64,000 nt of DNA. It comes from Bacteroidia bacterium. GTDB taxonomy: Bacteria > Bacteroidota > Bacteroidia > UKL13-3. Below the pieces are notes generated by a model. It was not told where the DNA came from. It made no database searches and worked only from the letters and a program-made list of their open reading frames with translations. Location of the stretch: assembly GCA_014376805.1 (NCBI GenBank), contig JACMQU010000183.1, forward strand, positions 1 to 64,000, written 5' to 3'. The translations under genes were made by a program, and so were the position numbers. This document shows, in pieces, positions 54,254 through 64,000 of this stretch (its first letter is position 1; each line of letters starts with the position of its first letter).

Positions 54254-55687
54254 ATGGCATTAAGCAGATTTTGGTCCTATATTATTGTTTGCAGTATTGT
54301 TTATATTTTTTATATGCTGTTAACAGGTGGCATGTATAGTTTAGGAAGTCTGGTAAATGGTAAACAAAATGATCCGCTTGTGGTGGCTGAATTTACAACA
54401 GCCGCACTCAAACAACACGACTCAGTTTTGTTTAGCGGAATAGCTGCAAATAAGGGTTCAGGCCTGCAACATGGAGATACTTTATATCGCTTGCTCGATA
54501 ACGGCATCATAGAAGCCAGCGTTGGTAAACAGGCAGCAGATGGAATTTTTGCTACGTGTAAAAATACAATCATGGATATATGGTTGCCGCTTATAGGTTA
54601 TCTTACTTTTTTTTGCGGTCTGCTTAATTTATTAAATGATTCAAATGCCATCCGCAAATTAGCAGGATTATTGGCTCCTTTTTTTATACGTATTTTCCCT
54701 GATCTGCCTAAGGGGCATTCTGCTTATGGTTATATGACGATGAATTTTGCTGCAAACTTTTTGGGTCTTGATAATGCTGCAACACCCTTTGGCTTAAAAG
54801 CCATGGAAAGTATGCAGGACGTTAATGAAGAAAAAGACAAAGCTTCCAATAGTCAGATTATGTTTCTGTGTTTGCATGCTGCAGGTTTAACGTTAATTCC
54901 AACTTCCATTATTGGTTACAGGGCTGCACAAAATGCGGCTAATCCTGCAGATATTATGTTGCCTTGTATTATCACCTCTTTTATTGGAACGCTGGCCGCT
55001 TTAATCTTTGTAAGCATTAAACAACGCATCAATTTAATTAACCTGGTGGTGTTAGGTTTTGTATGCGGGGTGAGTGCAGTTGTTGGTTTTCTGTTATTTT
55101 ACGTAAACAAATTAAATGGCATCGAAAAATTTCATTTTACAGGAAACCTAAGCAATGGGGTGTTACTTTTTATCATCTTATTGATAGTAGCTTATTGCAT
55201 TTTTCATGAAAAAATATTTAAGCTGAACCAAACAAATATTTTCGATTCTTTTGTTAATGGCGCAAAAGATGGATTTACAACTGGTGTGCGTGTTTTGCCT
55301 TATATGATTGCCATGTTAGTTGCCTTATGTATCTTTCGTAACTCAACTCTTATGACCATCGTAATGAATGGCATTGCATCCATGTTAAATGTATTCAGGG
55401 TTGATCCCGAAGTTATCAATGCGATACCTGTTGCCATTATGCGTCCGTTTAGCGCAGGAGGTTCACGCGGCTTTATGTTAGATGCCATGAAAACCTACGG
55501 GCCGGATAGTTTAACCGGGCAATTATCTTGTCTTTTTCAGGGTGCTGCTGAAACAACTTTTTATGTAGTGGCTTTATATTTTGGTTCAGTAGGGGTAAAA
55601 AACACACGCTATACTTTAGGCATTATGTTGCTGGTAGATCTGGTGTGTGTACTAAGTGGAATCTTTGTATGTAAATTGTATTTTTAA
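54254..55687 (+). CDS. Nucleoside-recognition (Gate) membrane protein, SpmA/SpmB-fusion type
   Basis: A 477-aa protein with about ten hydrophobic segments. Two Gate domains: residues about 100-260 (IMDIWLPLIGYLTFFCGLLNLL, GYMTMNFAANFLGLDNAATPFGLKAM) and 330-477 (GFTTGVRVLPYMIAML, MRPFSAGGSRGFMLDAMKTYGPDSL, AAETTFYVVALYFGSVG). These are the SpmA and SpmB signatures fused in one chain, a common Bacteroidota form. Function in non-sporulating bacteria is unknown. It is transcribed divergently from the kdp regulator. Confidence 0.85.
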   Translation: MALSRFWSYIIVCSIVYIFYMLLTGGMYSLGSLVNGKQNDPLVVAEFTTAALKQHDSVLFSGIAANKGSGLQHGDTLYRLLDNGIIEASVGKQAADGIFATCKNTIMDIWLPLIGYLTFFCGLLNLLNDSNAIRKLAGLLAPFFIRIFPDLPKGHSAYGYMTMNFAANFLGLDNAATPFGLKAMESMQDVNEEKDKASNSQIMFLCLHAAGLTLIPTSIIGYRAAQNAANPADIMLPCIITSFIGTLAALIFVSIKQRINLINLVVLGFVCGVSAVVGFLLFYVNKLNGIEKFHFTGNLSNGVLLFIILLIVAYCIFHEKIFKLNQTNIFDSFVNGAKDGFTTGVRVLPYMIAMLVALCIFRNSTLMTIVMNGIASMLNVFRVDPEVINAIPVAIMRPFSAGGSRGFMLDAMKTYGPDSLTGQLSCLFQGAAETTFYVVALYFGSVGVKNTRYTLGIMLLVDLVCVLSGIFVCKLYF

Positions 55688-55771
55688 CAGCGGTATCAAT
55701 TAGATGTAAAATATAAAAAGTTGCAGCTAAAAAAACAACTTATTCAACTAAGCTTAATATATAATTTTGAA

Positions 55772-56779
55772 TTAAGCAGGCTGTCCCGCCTGCTGCATTA
55801 TTATTCCTTCAACACTACTAATCAAGTTATATTCTACACCAAACATCAGCGCTAAATTTCTGCGTTCATGCCCGCAAGGTGCGCCAAAAAACACCGGATA
55901 ATTATAGGTTGAAATACTTTCCGCAATAATCTCATAAGCACTTTTACCAAATGGAATGATATTGTCTTTCATATCGCTCATATCGCCTACCACCAATGCT
56001 TTCAGGTGTTTAAGTTTACCTGAGCGTTTAAGGCCCTGCATCATCCGGTCTATATGATAAAGGTATTCATCAAGGTCTTCCAAAAACAAAATTTTATCTG
56101 TTAAATCTGTTTCACTTTTTGAACCAAGAATAGAATATAATACAGATAAATTACCACCGGTTAATATGCCGGAAACATTTTTTTCATGTTGGTTCAGGCT
56201 GTGTTTTAAAAATGTAATTTCATTTGGTTCAGCAAAAATAACTTTGCGTAAGCTTTCTATGCTTTCGTTATGAGCACGTTCTGTTTGCATATTAAAAGCC
56301 ATAATTGCATGAATGGAGGGCAGCTTAAAATTTGTAAAAATATGCGCGTGTAACACTGTTATATCACTATAACCTATAATCCATTTAGGAGTGTCATTAA
56401 ATGCGGTAAAATCTAAGGCATCTATTATTCTCACGGTACCATATCCACCTCTTGCGCAAAAAATTGCCTTTATAGAAGGATCATCTAATACCAGTTGTAA
56501 ACTTTTCGATCTAATGTTATCGTTACCCGCATATTGGTTTTCCTCTTCAAAAAGATAAGGTGCGAAAACTACCTCCAAACCCCAGCCTTTTAAAATTGAA
56601 ACGGCATTGGTTATTTCTGTCTCATTAATTTTACGGGCAGTTGCTACTATGGCTATTTTATCTCCTTTCTCAAGTGGTTTGCGAAGTAAATTTACCTTCA
56701 CAGCTTGCGCTTGTTTTGCCGGAAGCTTATCTTCTGCCGTTTGCTGCACCGGAATATGTGTTATAGCAACTTGCCGCAT
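55772..56779 (-). CDS. LD-carboxypeptidase, S66 family (LdcA-like)
   Basis: A 335-aa cytoplasmic serine peptidase. CARGGYGTVRIIDAL and WIIGYSDITVLH (nucleophile Ser), then FLEDLDEYLYHIDRMMQGLKRSG (catalytic Glu) and GAPCGHERRNLALMFG (catalytic His) mark S66. It removes D-Ala from recycled muropeptide tetrapeptides. The first about 28 residues are an unconserved extension, so initiation could be later. It belongs to the same wall-recycling pathway as MurQ (11579). Confidence 0.92.
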   Translation of the reverse strand: MRQVAITHIPVQQTAEDKLPAKQAQAVKVNLLRKPLEKGDKIAIVATARKINETEITNAVSILKGWGLEVVFAPYLFEEENQYAGNDNIRSKSLQLVLDDPSIKAIFCARGGYGTVRIIDALDFTAFNDTPKWIIGYSDITVLHAHIFTNFKLPSIHAIMAFNMQTERAHNESIESLRKVIFAEPNEITFLKHSLNQHEKNVSGILTGGNLSVLYSILGSKSETDLTDKILFLEDLDEYLYHIDRMMQGLKRSGKLKHLKALVVGDMSDMKDNIIPFGKSAYEIIAESISTYNYPVFFGAPCGHERRNLALMFGVEYNLISSVEGIIMQQAGQPA

Positions 56780-56899
56780 TTTTTATTGCAATATATATAC
56801 AGTTGTATGCTTAACCCCGGATGTGCTTAAAAGTATCATTTATTTTGTGAAAAATTAGCGCTTCACTTTGCTTTTTTAAGGTCATTTTGAAGTCAGTGT

Positions 56900-57994
56900 T
56901 TAAGAGTATTTTTCATTAAATTTAATTTTGATGTCGGTGGCTACCTCTTTCACTTCCTGTTCTTTATTTTTATCACAAATCAGCAGCACATCGGGGGTAT
57001 CAATTACAATCAGATCTCTCACACTATTTAAAACTACTATTTTGTTTTGAGACACTTGTCCGTTGTTTACCATGCAACCGGTAGTATCATAAAATAAAAT
57101 GTTCTTTCCTTTGGCTACATTTTCTTTCGGGTCTTTATCAGATATTTCATAAAGGGATGTCCATGTACCCAAATCGCTCCAGCCAAATTCGCTGGGTATA
57201 ACAAAAACATTATTTGCTTTTTCCATTATTCCGTAATCGATAGAAATATTGCGGGTTTGTTCATAAATTTGCTGCATAGTTTCGGTTTCCATGGGTGTAA
57301 AATAACTTTCCAGTGCATCTTTAAACATTACAAACTGTTCGGGTAAATGCTCTTTAAAAGCACTTTTAATACTTGAAATACTCCATACAAAAATACCTGC
57401 ATTCCATAAAAAATCTCCACTTTCTACAAAAGTTTTAGCCAGTTCCAAACTAGGTTTCTCGGTAAATGTTTTAACCTTAAACATGTTTTTATCTTTGTGT
57501 TCATCCAGATACTGAATATAGCCATAGCCTGTATCGGGCCGGCTTGGGCGAATACCTAAGGTAACAAGGGCAGGATTTTTTTTCGCAAACTCCATTGCCA
57601 GTTCCACTTTTTCCATAAAGGCAGGTTCTTCTAAAATTAAATGGTCGCTTGGTGCTATAAGGCAAACGGCATGGGTATTAATCTTACTTATTTTACCACA
57701 GGCATAAGCAATGCATGCAGCGGTGTTTTTACCCATTGGTTCACCCAAAATTTGTTGCCCCTCTATACCCGGAAGCTGCTCTTTTACCAGGCTAATATAG
57801 GCAGCATTGGTAACTATATAAATATTTTCGGGAAGGAAATTCCTTAAAAAACGTTGATATGTTTGTTGCAACAATGACTTCCCTACTCCCAGAATATCTA
57901 AAAACTGTTTCGGATAATTGCTCCTGCTACTTGGCCAAAAGCGGCTTCCAACGCCACCCGCCATTATTATAGCATAGTTATTTTTATTCTGCAT
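56900..57994 (-). CDS. manC: Mannose-1-phosphate guanylyltransferase
   Basis: A 364-aa nucleotidyltransferase making GDP-mannose. N-terminal AIIMAGGVGSRFWPSSRSNYPKQFLD is the GTP/Mg loop, IAPSDHLI the active-site strand, and FTEKPSLELAKTFVESGDFLWNAGIFVW the sugar-phosphate part. It lacks the C-terminal isomerase domain of bifunctional enzymes, as is usual in Bacteroidota. GDP-mannose feeds polysaccharide and fucose synthesis. Single gene here. Confidence 0.94.
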   Translation of the reverse strand: MQNKNNYAIIMAGGVGSRFWPSSRSNYPKQFLDILGVGKSLLQQTYQRFLRNFLPENIYIVTNAAYISLVKEQLPGIEGQQILGEPMGKNTAACIAYACGKISKINTHAVCLIAPSDHLILEEPAFMEKVELAMEFAKKNPALVTLGIRPSRPDTGYGYIQYLDEHKDKNMFKVKTFTEKPSLELAKTFVESGDFLWNAGIFVWSISSIKSAFKEHLPEQFVMFKDALESYFTPMETETMQQIYEQTRNISIDYGIMEKANNVFVIPSEFGWSDLGTWTSLYEISDKDPKENVAKGKNILFYDTTGCMVNNGQVSQNKIVVLNSVRDLIVIDTPDVLLICDKNKEQEVKEVATDIKIKFNEKYS

Positions 57995-58217
57995 ATCTGG
58001 TAAATCTTAAAATTGTTTTTCTTACGGTAACATTTGAAAAAACTGGCGCGAATATAATTAAAGTATATAGCTTTCCGAATGGAATGAAAAATGCTTCAAA
58101 CGCTTCTGCACGATTAAAGTTTTACTTGTACAAATAAATATAGTTTTTGTAATTATTATTTTATTAAACCAGTTATTAATATTAACTTTCCTAACTTTTT
58201 TATAAAGCAACAGATAT

Positions 58218-60437
58218 ATGGCGATAGCGAAACGTGTAAAGGAAAAATCTACTTTAGAGAAGATAGATTTGAAGGAAGCACTTAGAAATTATTTTGGGTT
58301 TGATAGTTTTAAAGGTGAACAGGAAGAAATCATTCAGAATTTATTAAGCGGCAAGGATACTTTTGTAATTATGCCTACCGGAGGCGGAAAATCGGTTTGT
58401 TACCAGTTACCTGCACTAATTATGCCCGGAACGGCAATTATTATTTCTCCTCTCATTGCCCTGATGAAGAATCAGGTTGATGCTATCCGCTCTCTTTCTC
58501 ATGAGAGTGTGGCCCATTTTTTAAACTCTTCACTCAATAAGGGGGAGATTACGCTGGTTAAAAAGGATATTAATGAGGGTAATACCAAAATGTTATATAT
58601 AGCGCCAGAAACGCTGAAAAAGGATGAAACGATTGAATTTTTGAAGAATATTGACATCTCTTTTGTTGCTATTGATGAAGCACATTGTATCTCGGAATGG
58701 GGCCATGATTTCAGACCTGAATACCGACGGATCAAAGCAATGGTAAAAGAGATAAAAGACGTGCCTATGATTGCTCTAACGGCTACAGCCACTCCAAAGG
58801 TGCAAAGTGATATTATCAAAAACCTTCAAATGACGGATGCTACAGTTTTCAAATCCTCATTTAACAGAAACAATTTGTATTATGAAGTACGGTCGAAGGG
58901 CAAAAAAGGCGAGGCAATAAAGGAAATTGTATCGTATATTAAAACAAAACCGGGCAAAACGGGTATAATTTATTGCCTGAGCCGCAAACGAGTAGATGAA
59001 ATTGCCGGGATTCTGCAAGCTAACGGAATTAAAGCGTTACCCTACCATGCCGGCCTTGATGCTAAGGTACGCGCGGATCATCAGGACCGCTTTTTGATGG
59101 AAGATGCAGATGTTATTGTGGCTACTATAGCTTTTGGTATGGGCATTGATAAGCCGGATGTGCGTTTTGTAATTCATTATGATATTCCAAAAAGTATTGA
59201 GGGTTATTATCAGGAAACCGGAAGGGGTGGAAGAGATGGTTTGGAAGGGGAATGTATTTTGTTTTATAATCCTGCGGATATAGAAAAGCTGGAAAAGTTT
59301 TTGAAAGATAAACCTGTTGCTGAACGCGAAATTGGTGAGTTGCTGATTTTTGAAACTGAAGCTTTTGCCGAATCCGCCGCATGCAGAAGAAAGTTTTTAC
59401 TACATTATTTTGGAGAAGAATATGACGATAAATGTTGTAACAAAATGTGCGATAACTGTCGCCATCCTAAAGAAAAAGTTGAAGGTAAAGATGCCGCAGT
59501 TATTGGCCTTAAACTGATTAAAGAAATCAAAGGAAAATACAATCTAAAGCATATTGTTGATATTATAACCGGTAACAAAACCCATGAAGTGGTTATGAGC
59601 GGCCATCATGAACTAAAAAACTTCGGAATTGGCAAAGACAAGGACGAAAATTACTGGAAATCAGTAATCAGACAACTGTTGTTGAGGGGAATGGTTACTA
59701 AAAACATTGAAAATTATGGCCTCATCAGCATTAATGAAGTAGGTGAATCTTACCTTAAAAAACCTCTTGCTTTTGAAATGGCCATTGACCGTAAATTTGA
59801 ACGCCATACCGATGCAGAGGAAGACGATAGCCAGGTGGAAGCCGTTTATGATGAAGTAATGTTTAGCATCTTGAAAGATTTATGTAAAAAGGTGGCAAAG
59901 GTTAAAAATCTTCCCCCTTATATCGTATTTCAGGATCCCTCATTACAGGAAATGGCTTTTAAGTATCCTATTACCATGGAGGAACTTTCTAAAATTACGG
60001 GTGTAAGTACCGGTAAGGCTGCTAAGTTTGGCAAAGAATTTTTAGAAGTAATCAGCAAATATGTAACAGAAAACAATATTGAGCGCACTGAAGATGTAAC
60101 CATTAAATCGGTAGTGAACAAATCTGCACGCAAAATTGCCATTATCACTAATATAGATAAGCGCGTTTCGCTTGATGATATTGCGCGCGGTCAAGGTATA
60201 AAAAAAGAAGAACTCCTCGAAGAAATTGAAAATATTGTGAATAGTGGTACCAAATTAAACCTCAAAAAATATGTAAATGAGGTAACTGAGGAAGAGGTTG
60301 TTGATGAAGTTATGGACTTCTTCAGAAAAACTAATGATGATGTAATGAATAAAGCAGGTAAAGAATATGGCGAGGAATTTAGTAAAGATGACTTGCAGTT
60401 AATGCATATTCATTTTGTTAGTGAAATGGCTAACTAA
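58218..60437 (+). CDS. recQ: ATP-dependent DNA helicase RecQ
   Basis: A 739-aa helicase. Walker [21 protein letters not shown] box [34 protein letters not shown], and the RecQ-Ct zinc module with [14 protein letters not shown] and CCNKMCDNC (about residues 393-420). A winged-helix and HRDC region follow. The length and a C-terminal acidic extension ([14 protein letters not shown]...) exceed E. coli RecQ (609 aa), as in many Bacteroidota. Acts in recombination and fork repair. Confidence 0.95.
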   Translation: MAIAKRVKEKSTLEKIDLKEALRNYFGFDSFKGEQEEIIQNLLSGKDTFVIMPTGGGKSVCYQLPALIMPGTAIIISPLIALMKNQVDAIRSLSHESVAHFLNSSLNKGEITLVKKDINEGNTKMLYIAPETLKKDETIEFLKNIDISFVAIDEAHCISEWGHDFRPEYRRIKAMVKEIKDVPMIALTATATPKVQSDIIKNLQMTDATVFKSSFNRNNLYYEVRSKGKKGEAIKEIVSYIKTKPGKTGIIYCLSRKRVDEIAGILQANGIKALPYHAGLDAKVRADHQDRFLMEDADVIVATIAFGMGIDKPDVRFVIHYDIPKSIEGYYQETGRGGRDGLEGECILFYNPADIEKLEKFLKDKPVAEREIGELLIFETEAFAESAACRRKFLLHYFGEEYDDKCCNKMCDNCRHPKEKVEGKDAAVIGLKLIKEIKGKYNLKHIVDIITGNKTHEVVMSGHHELKNFGIGKDKDENYWKSVIRQLLLRGMVTKNIENYGLISINEVGESYLKKPLAFEMAIDRKFERHTDAEEDDSQVEAVYDEVMFSILKDLCKKVAKVKNLPPYIVFQDPSLQEMAFKYPITMEELSKITGVSTGKAAKFGKEFLEVISKYVTENNIERTEDVTIKSVVNKSARKIAIITNIDKRVSLDDIARGQGIKKEELLEEIENIVNSGTKLNLKKYVNEVTEEEVVDEVMDFFRKTNDDVMNKAGKEYGEEFSKDDLQLMHIHFVSEMAN

Positions 60438-60559
60438 TTAGATGCTGAAAACCTGATAGCCCGTTTAAACATTATTATTTTATAATAAAAATTTACCTTT
60501 TGTTTTTAAATGGTATTGATACATTTGTAATCGGATTTTTTATACTTTGATAAGTAAAA

Positions 60560-62560
60560 GTGACTAACCAAAATAATAACGCACACCATAGAAGCCTCAA
60601 TACCCTCACCGTTGGCGGATTAGTAATTGCCCTGGGAATCATTTATGGCGATATAGGTACTTCTCCACTTTATGTAATGAAGGCCATAATTGGCGACAAA
60701 ATTATAACTAAAGAGTTAATTTATGGCGGTCTTTCATGCATATTCTGGACATTAACCCTGCAAACTACTATTAAGTATGTAATTATTACCTTACGTGCAG
60801 ATAACAATGGTGAAGGAGGAATTTTTTCATTGTACGCTCTTGTTCGCAGGCGAAGGCCTCATTTAATTTTACCAGCCATAATTGGTGGCTGTGCACTATT
60901 AGCTGATGGTGTTATAACCCCTCCCATATCAGTGGCATCTGCTGTAGAAGGATTGCGAATTATCAGGCCCGACATTCATACAGTGCCAATTGTTCTAGCA
61001 ATTATTACCTTGTTATTTCTCATTCAGCGTGTGGGAAGCAGCTTAGTAGGTAAAGCTTTTGGTCCGGTAATGTTTGTATGGTTTGCTATGTTGGGCTTCC
61101 TCGGTATCACAAATATCGGTCAGCATCCCGATGTGTTAAATTGCCTCAACCCCTATTATGCATATAATTTATTGGTAAATTATCCTGAAGGATTCTGGAT
61201 CTTAGGTGCAGTGTTTTTATGCACAACTGGAGCTGAAGCTTTATATTCCGATCTAGGTCATTGTGGCCGTCAGAATATTCGAATCAGTTGGATTTTTGTG
61301 AAGTCAACCTTACTGCTCAATTATTTCGGACAAGGGGCAAAACTTCTTACAATTGAAGGACAACCTTTGGGTGATATGAATCCATTTTATTCATTGATGC
61401 CCGATAGTTTTCTGCCTTATGGTATTGCAATTGCAACACTGGCAGCCATTATTGCCAGTCAGGCTTTAATAAGTGGATCCTTCACCTTAATTTCTGAAGC
61501 TATCAGGTTAAATTTATGGCCAAAAGTAAGTATTAAATATCCATCAGATTTAAAAGGACAGTTATATGTACCCAGTGCAAATTGGTTGCTTTGGGCCGGT
61601 TGTATGTGGGTTGTTATTTACTTCAGAGAATCATCTAATATGGAGGCGGCTTATGGTTTAGCCATCACTATTGCCATGCTGTCTACTACTTTTTTATTAG
61701 CCAATTATTTAAGAGCTAAAAAATTTAACAGGTTCCTGGTTGCAGGTTTATTGCTTGTTTATGTTTCCATAGAAGGTTCATTTCTGATCGCAAATTTAAT
61801 TAAGTTTAAACATGGTGGCTGGTTCAGTTTATTGTTAAGTAGCTTATTTATTGCAGTTATGTGGATCTGGTTTAAAGGAAGAAAAATTAAAAACAGGCTT
61901 ACCGAATTTGTTACCCTTAAAAATTATATTCCTGTACTTAAAGAGCTAAGTAAAGATGAATCAATCGCAAAATATTCAACCCACTTGGTTTATTTAACAA
62001 GTGCCGACACCTTACTCGAGGTGGAGTCTAAGGTAATGTATTCTATCTTACAAAAACAGCCAAAACGGGCAGATATTTATTGGTTTGTACATATCAATGT
62101 TGATGAAAAGCCATATACCATGGAATACAAAGTTGATCACATTGTATCTAACGATATTATCAAAATTGATTTTAGGTTAGGCTTCAGGATTGAGCAAAAA
62201 ATAAATTTTTATTTTAGGAAAGTGGTTGAAGAGTTGGTAAAAAATGGGGAAGTTGATGTTACTTCACGCTACAATTCTTTGCGCGAACAAAACATAACCG
62301 GAGATTTTAGATTTGTTGTATTAAAACGTCATCTCTCTCACGAAAACGAATTAAACGGGTTTGAAAGATGGATAATGGATGCCTATTTTACATTAGATCA
62401 CTTTAGCCTAAGTGAAGAGAAAGCATTCGGATTAGATACTTCATCAGTTACGGTAGAAAAGGTGCCATTAGTTATTACTCCGGTAAGGGAGTTTAAACTG
62501 AAACGCGTTTATGATAAAACACCTAATTTTAGGCAAGATATACCTCCCCCAAAAATTTAA
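60560..62560 (+). CDS. kup: KUP/HAK-family potassium uptake permease
   Basis: A 666-aa protein with a GTG start. About 12 hydrophobic segments in residues 15-440 and a cytoplasmic C-terminal domain. Motifs: GGLVIALGIIYGDIGTSPLYVMKAI at the N-terminus, ADNNGEGGIFSLYALVRRR and TTGAEALYSDLGHCGR, all KUP hallmarks. K+:H+ symport. It adds a second K+ system to the Kdp locus in the same window. A near-consensus element TACTTTG lies 10 nt upstream. Confidence 0.95.
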   Translation: MTNQNNNAHHRSLNTLTVGGLVIALGIIYGDIGTSPLYVMKAIIGDKIITKELIYGGLSCIFWTLTLQTTIKYVIITLRADNNGEGGIFSLYALVRRRRPHLILPAIIGGCALLADGVITPPISVASAVEGLRIIRPDIHTVPIVLAIITLLFLIQRVGSSLVGKAFGPVMFVWFAMLGFLGITNIGQHPDVLNCLNPYYAYNLLVNYPEGFWILGAVFLCTTGAEALYSDLGHCGRQNIRISWIFVKSTLLLNYFGQGAKLLTIEGQPLGDMNPFYSLMPDSFLPYGIAIATLAAIIASQALISGSFTLISEAIRLNLWPKVSIKYPSDLKGQLYVPSANWLLWAGCMWVVIYFRESSNMEAAYGLAITIAMLSTTFLLANYLRAKKFNRFLVAGLLLVYVSIEGSFLIANLIKFKHGGWFSLLLSSLFIAVMWIWFKGRKIKNRLTEFVTLKNYIPVLKELSKDESIAKYSTHLVYLTSADTLLEVESKVMYSILQKQPKRADIYWFVHINVDEKPYTMEYKVDHIVSNDIIKIDFRLGFRIEQKINFYFRKVVEELVKNGEVDVTSRYNSLREQNITGDFRFVVLKRHLSHENELNGFERWIMDAYFTLDHFSLSEEKAFGLDTSSVTVEKVPLVITPVREFKLKRVYDKTPNFRQDIPPPKI

Positions 62561-62674
62561 TTAGTGGCTGTTCGAAATGCAAGTTTTTTTACAACCTTTT
62601 CCGCTTTTAGTCAAGATTTTGATGAATGTATTGTTAAGTCCTCAGGGTAGTTTTCAGACACTAATAACGATCAA

Positions 62675-64000
62675 TTAAAAATTATTTCTGATAATAATTA
62701 CGTCCTGCCAACCATTAAGAGTATATCTGAAACTATAAATTTGCGTGCAATCAATTCCTAAATCCTGGTTATTATTTTGAATTGGGCTTAGCCCAAAACC
62801 CGATCCAATAACTATGTTAACGAATTTAACTTCTAAGAGGGATTTTAATACGGTTAAAATAGCGGGATAATTGGCTTGAAAAAGATAGAAACTGTTTGAC
62901 ATGTCAATATTGGCGTAACCCGCAGGTGTATAAGGGGTGCCTAAAAGTGTTTCAAATGTAACTCTTGCATAAGAACTCCTTAGGCCAAATAAAGTTACAT
63001 TTACTAGCATAACTTGAGGGGTAGATACAGGTAAGTTACAAAATATGTCCACATTTCTGAAACACAAATTAACATTCCCTACCAGTTCAATTTGCCCAAC
63101 CTGATAACCAAATACGCTTCCGGTGAAAAAAATCCTGCCTCTTGGATGCAACTCATCGCTCCCATATGTTGTAATCATTACATCACAATTTTCTATGGGT
63201 ATAATCTCAAGGTTTTTAAGTGCAGCACCCGCACTAGATGGAATGCCTTGCCCAATAATGGGTGCCGCTTTTAAATAAACAACTTTTACCGGATTTTTTG
63301 TGCTTTGGTTCTGAATCCTTATCAACGCAGCATCAAAAGTTTGCAAGGCATCATTTTCATTAAAGCCATAATTGTTATCATCACCAAGTGTGGGATTAAC
63401 ATAAACTGCTCCGTAATTTTGGCCATTTACTCCTTCATCTGTAAATATTATGTCTTTTATATAACTTCGTTTAAAATATTTTGTTTCTGAAAAAGTAATT
63501 GTTCTACCAGTTGCTGTATTTAATTCAAATAATTGACCGATATATGCATATACAACAATAGAACCAAACATAATATTAATGCAAAAATGACTAATGCCAT
63601 TTATTGATGTTATAGAGTTATTACCAAAAAGAAAACCGTAATCAGAGGAATACAATATAAGCCCATTTACATTTAAATTGGTAAACATTCCTGTCACAAC
63701 TCCATAAAACAGATTTGATTCTGAATAAGAACCGATTATTGTCGAGCATGAACAATTCAGTAATGTAAAAGCTATAGTCATTTGTTCCACACCGGTGTTT
63801 GCAATATTCATTTGGGTGTTATGTGCATAAACTCCTGTTTTCCCATACTTAACATTATCATTTAAACCTAAAGATGCATAACTACCTTGATAAATGAAAT
63901 CAGGAAGTTCTTCTGAATTAATTAATGGGACATAATGCAATATGCCTTCTTCTTTTCCATCATCATCTAAAGTACCTCTGAAATTGCAATTTATAATACT
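62675..64000 (-). CDS. Beta-helix-like surface or phage-tail-type protein, partial
   Basis: The frame is open to the right window edge, so the true start is outside (reading S-I-I-N-C-N-F-R-G at 64000). The visible about 440 residues contain many short beta strands with N/G/S turns (IANTGVEQMTIAFTLLNCSCSTIIG) and the phrase YVNPTLGDDNNYGFNENDALQTFDAALIRIQ, which resembles the start of DUF1565/pectate-lyase-like beta-helix repeats. No catalytic residues recognised. It could be a prophage or a surface adhesin; without neighbours this stays open. Confidence 0.6.
   Translation of the reverse strand, partial: SIINCNFRGTLDDDGKEEGILHYVPLINSEELPDFIYQGSYASLGLNDNVKYGKTGVYAHNTQMNIANTGVEQMTIAFTLLNCSCSTIIGSYSESNLFYGVVTGMFTNLNVNGLILYSSDYGFLFGNNSITSINGISHFCINIMFGSIVVYAYIGQLFELNTATGRTITFSETKYFKRSYIKDIIFTDEGVNGQNYGAVYVNPTLGDDNNYGFNENDALQTFDAALIRIQNQSTKNPVKVVYLKAAPIIGQGIPSSAGAALKNLEIIPIENCDVMITTYGSDELHPRGRIFFTGSVFGYQVGQIELVGNVNLCFRNVDIFCNLPVSTPQVMLVNVTLFGLRSSYARVTFETLLGTPYTPAGYANIDMSNSFYLFQANYPAILTVLKSLLEVKFVNIVIGSGFGLSPIQNNNQDLGIDCTQIYSFRYTLNGWQDVIIIRNNF

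Noticed and set aside
1-64000. tRNA, rRNA, CRISPR array, phage integrase or intact transposase
   Set aside because: I looked for repeats with regular spacers, cloverleaf-like sequences and recombinase or transposase motifs on both strands and saw none that I could support; weak signals are limited to 31968-32089.

Overview
The window is a chromosomal segment of a Bacteroidota bacterium, most likely from the Chitinophagia/Sphingobacteriia-type environmental lineages. Grounds: AT-rich DNA; four proteins ending in type IX secretion (T9SS) sorting domains (three Por-type, one CHU_C/gliding-type); the gliding lipoprotein GldH; a short 287-aa primary sigma factor without region 1.1; TAnnTTTG promoter elements with few Shine-Dalgarno sequences; and many lipoproteins and TonB-type barrels. 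No rRNA, tRNA, CRISPR array or intact transposase was recognised.

Layout. 1-4502 (minus strand): a cobalamin-uptake operon behind a B12 riboswitch, in the order riboswitch, BtuB-like TonB receptor, DUF4465 T9SS protein, YncE/DUF5074-like surface lipoprotein, DUF5522 gene (cut by the window edge). 4591-9068: beta-helix lipoprotein, thioesterase, large T9SS adhesin-like protein. 9262-29862: mostly housekeeping (RluD-type pseudouridine synthase, MurQ, C-terminal processing protease, TrmB, Na+/H+ antiporter plus Usp, fused alpha/beta E1 2-oxoacid dehydrogenase, an uncharacterised 560-aa GNAT-like protein, PurL, TatC, RpiB, MeaB, FMN reductase, GldH-RicT-HolB). 29961-32452: a gene-poor patch with a small zinc ribbon, a broken T9SS protein, a 24-bp tandem repeat and a 22-bp perfect inverted repeat. 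32453-41599: YifB/ComM, MsbA-like ABC exporter, FeoA-FeoB, primary sigma factor, TPR T9SS protein. 41759-43217: surface lipoprotein and outer-membrane barrel.

43370-54104 (minus strand) is the most distinctive region: a complete kdp potassium-uptake locus with an unusual control layout. An NtrC-type sigma-54 activator lies upstream, followed by a sequence with exact sigma-54 GG-N10-GC spacing and a palindrome that could be its enhancer site. Then come a 138-aa protein of unknown function, a 28-aa membrane peptide, KdpF, an apparently frameshifted third membrane peptide, KdpA, KdpB, KdpC, an outer-membrane porin, a KdpD cut down to its sensor/Usp half, and a separate PAS histidine kinase. The whole looks like one K+ stress regulon running from outer-membrane pore to ATPase.

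54254-64000: SpmA/SpmB-type membrane protein, LD-carboxypeptidase, mannose-1-phosphate guanylyltransferase, RecQ, a second K+ importer (Kup), and a beta-helix-like protein running off the right edge. A recurrent feature is that several genes have an exact TAnnTTTG element ending only 5-7 nt before the start codon, which suggests leaderless or near-leaderless transcripts.
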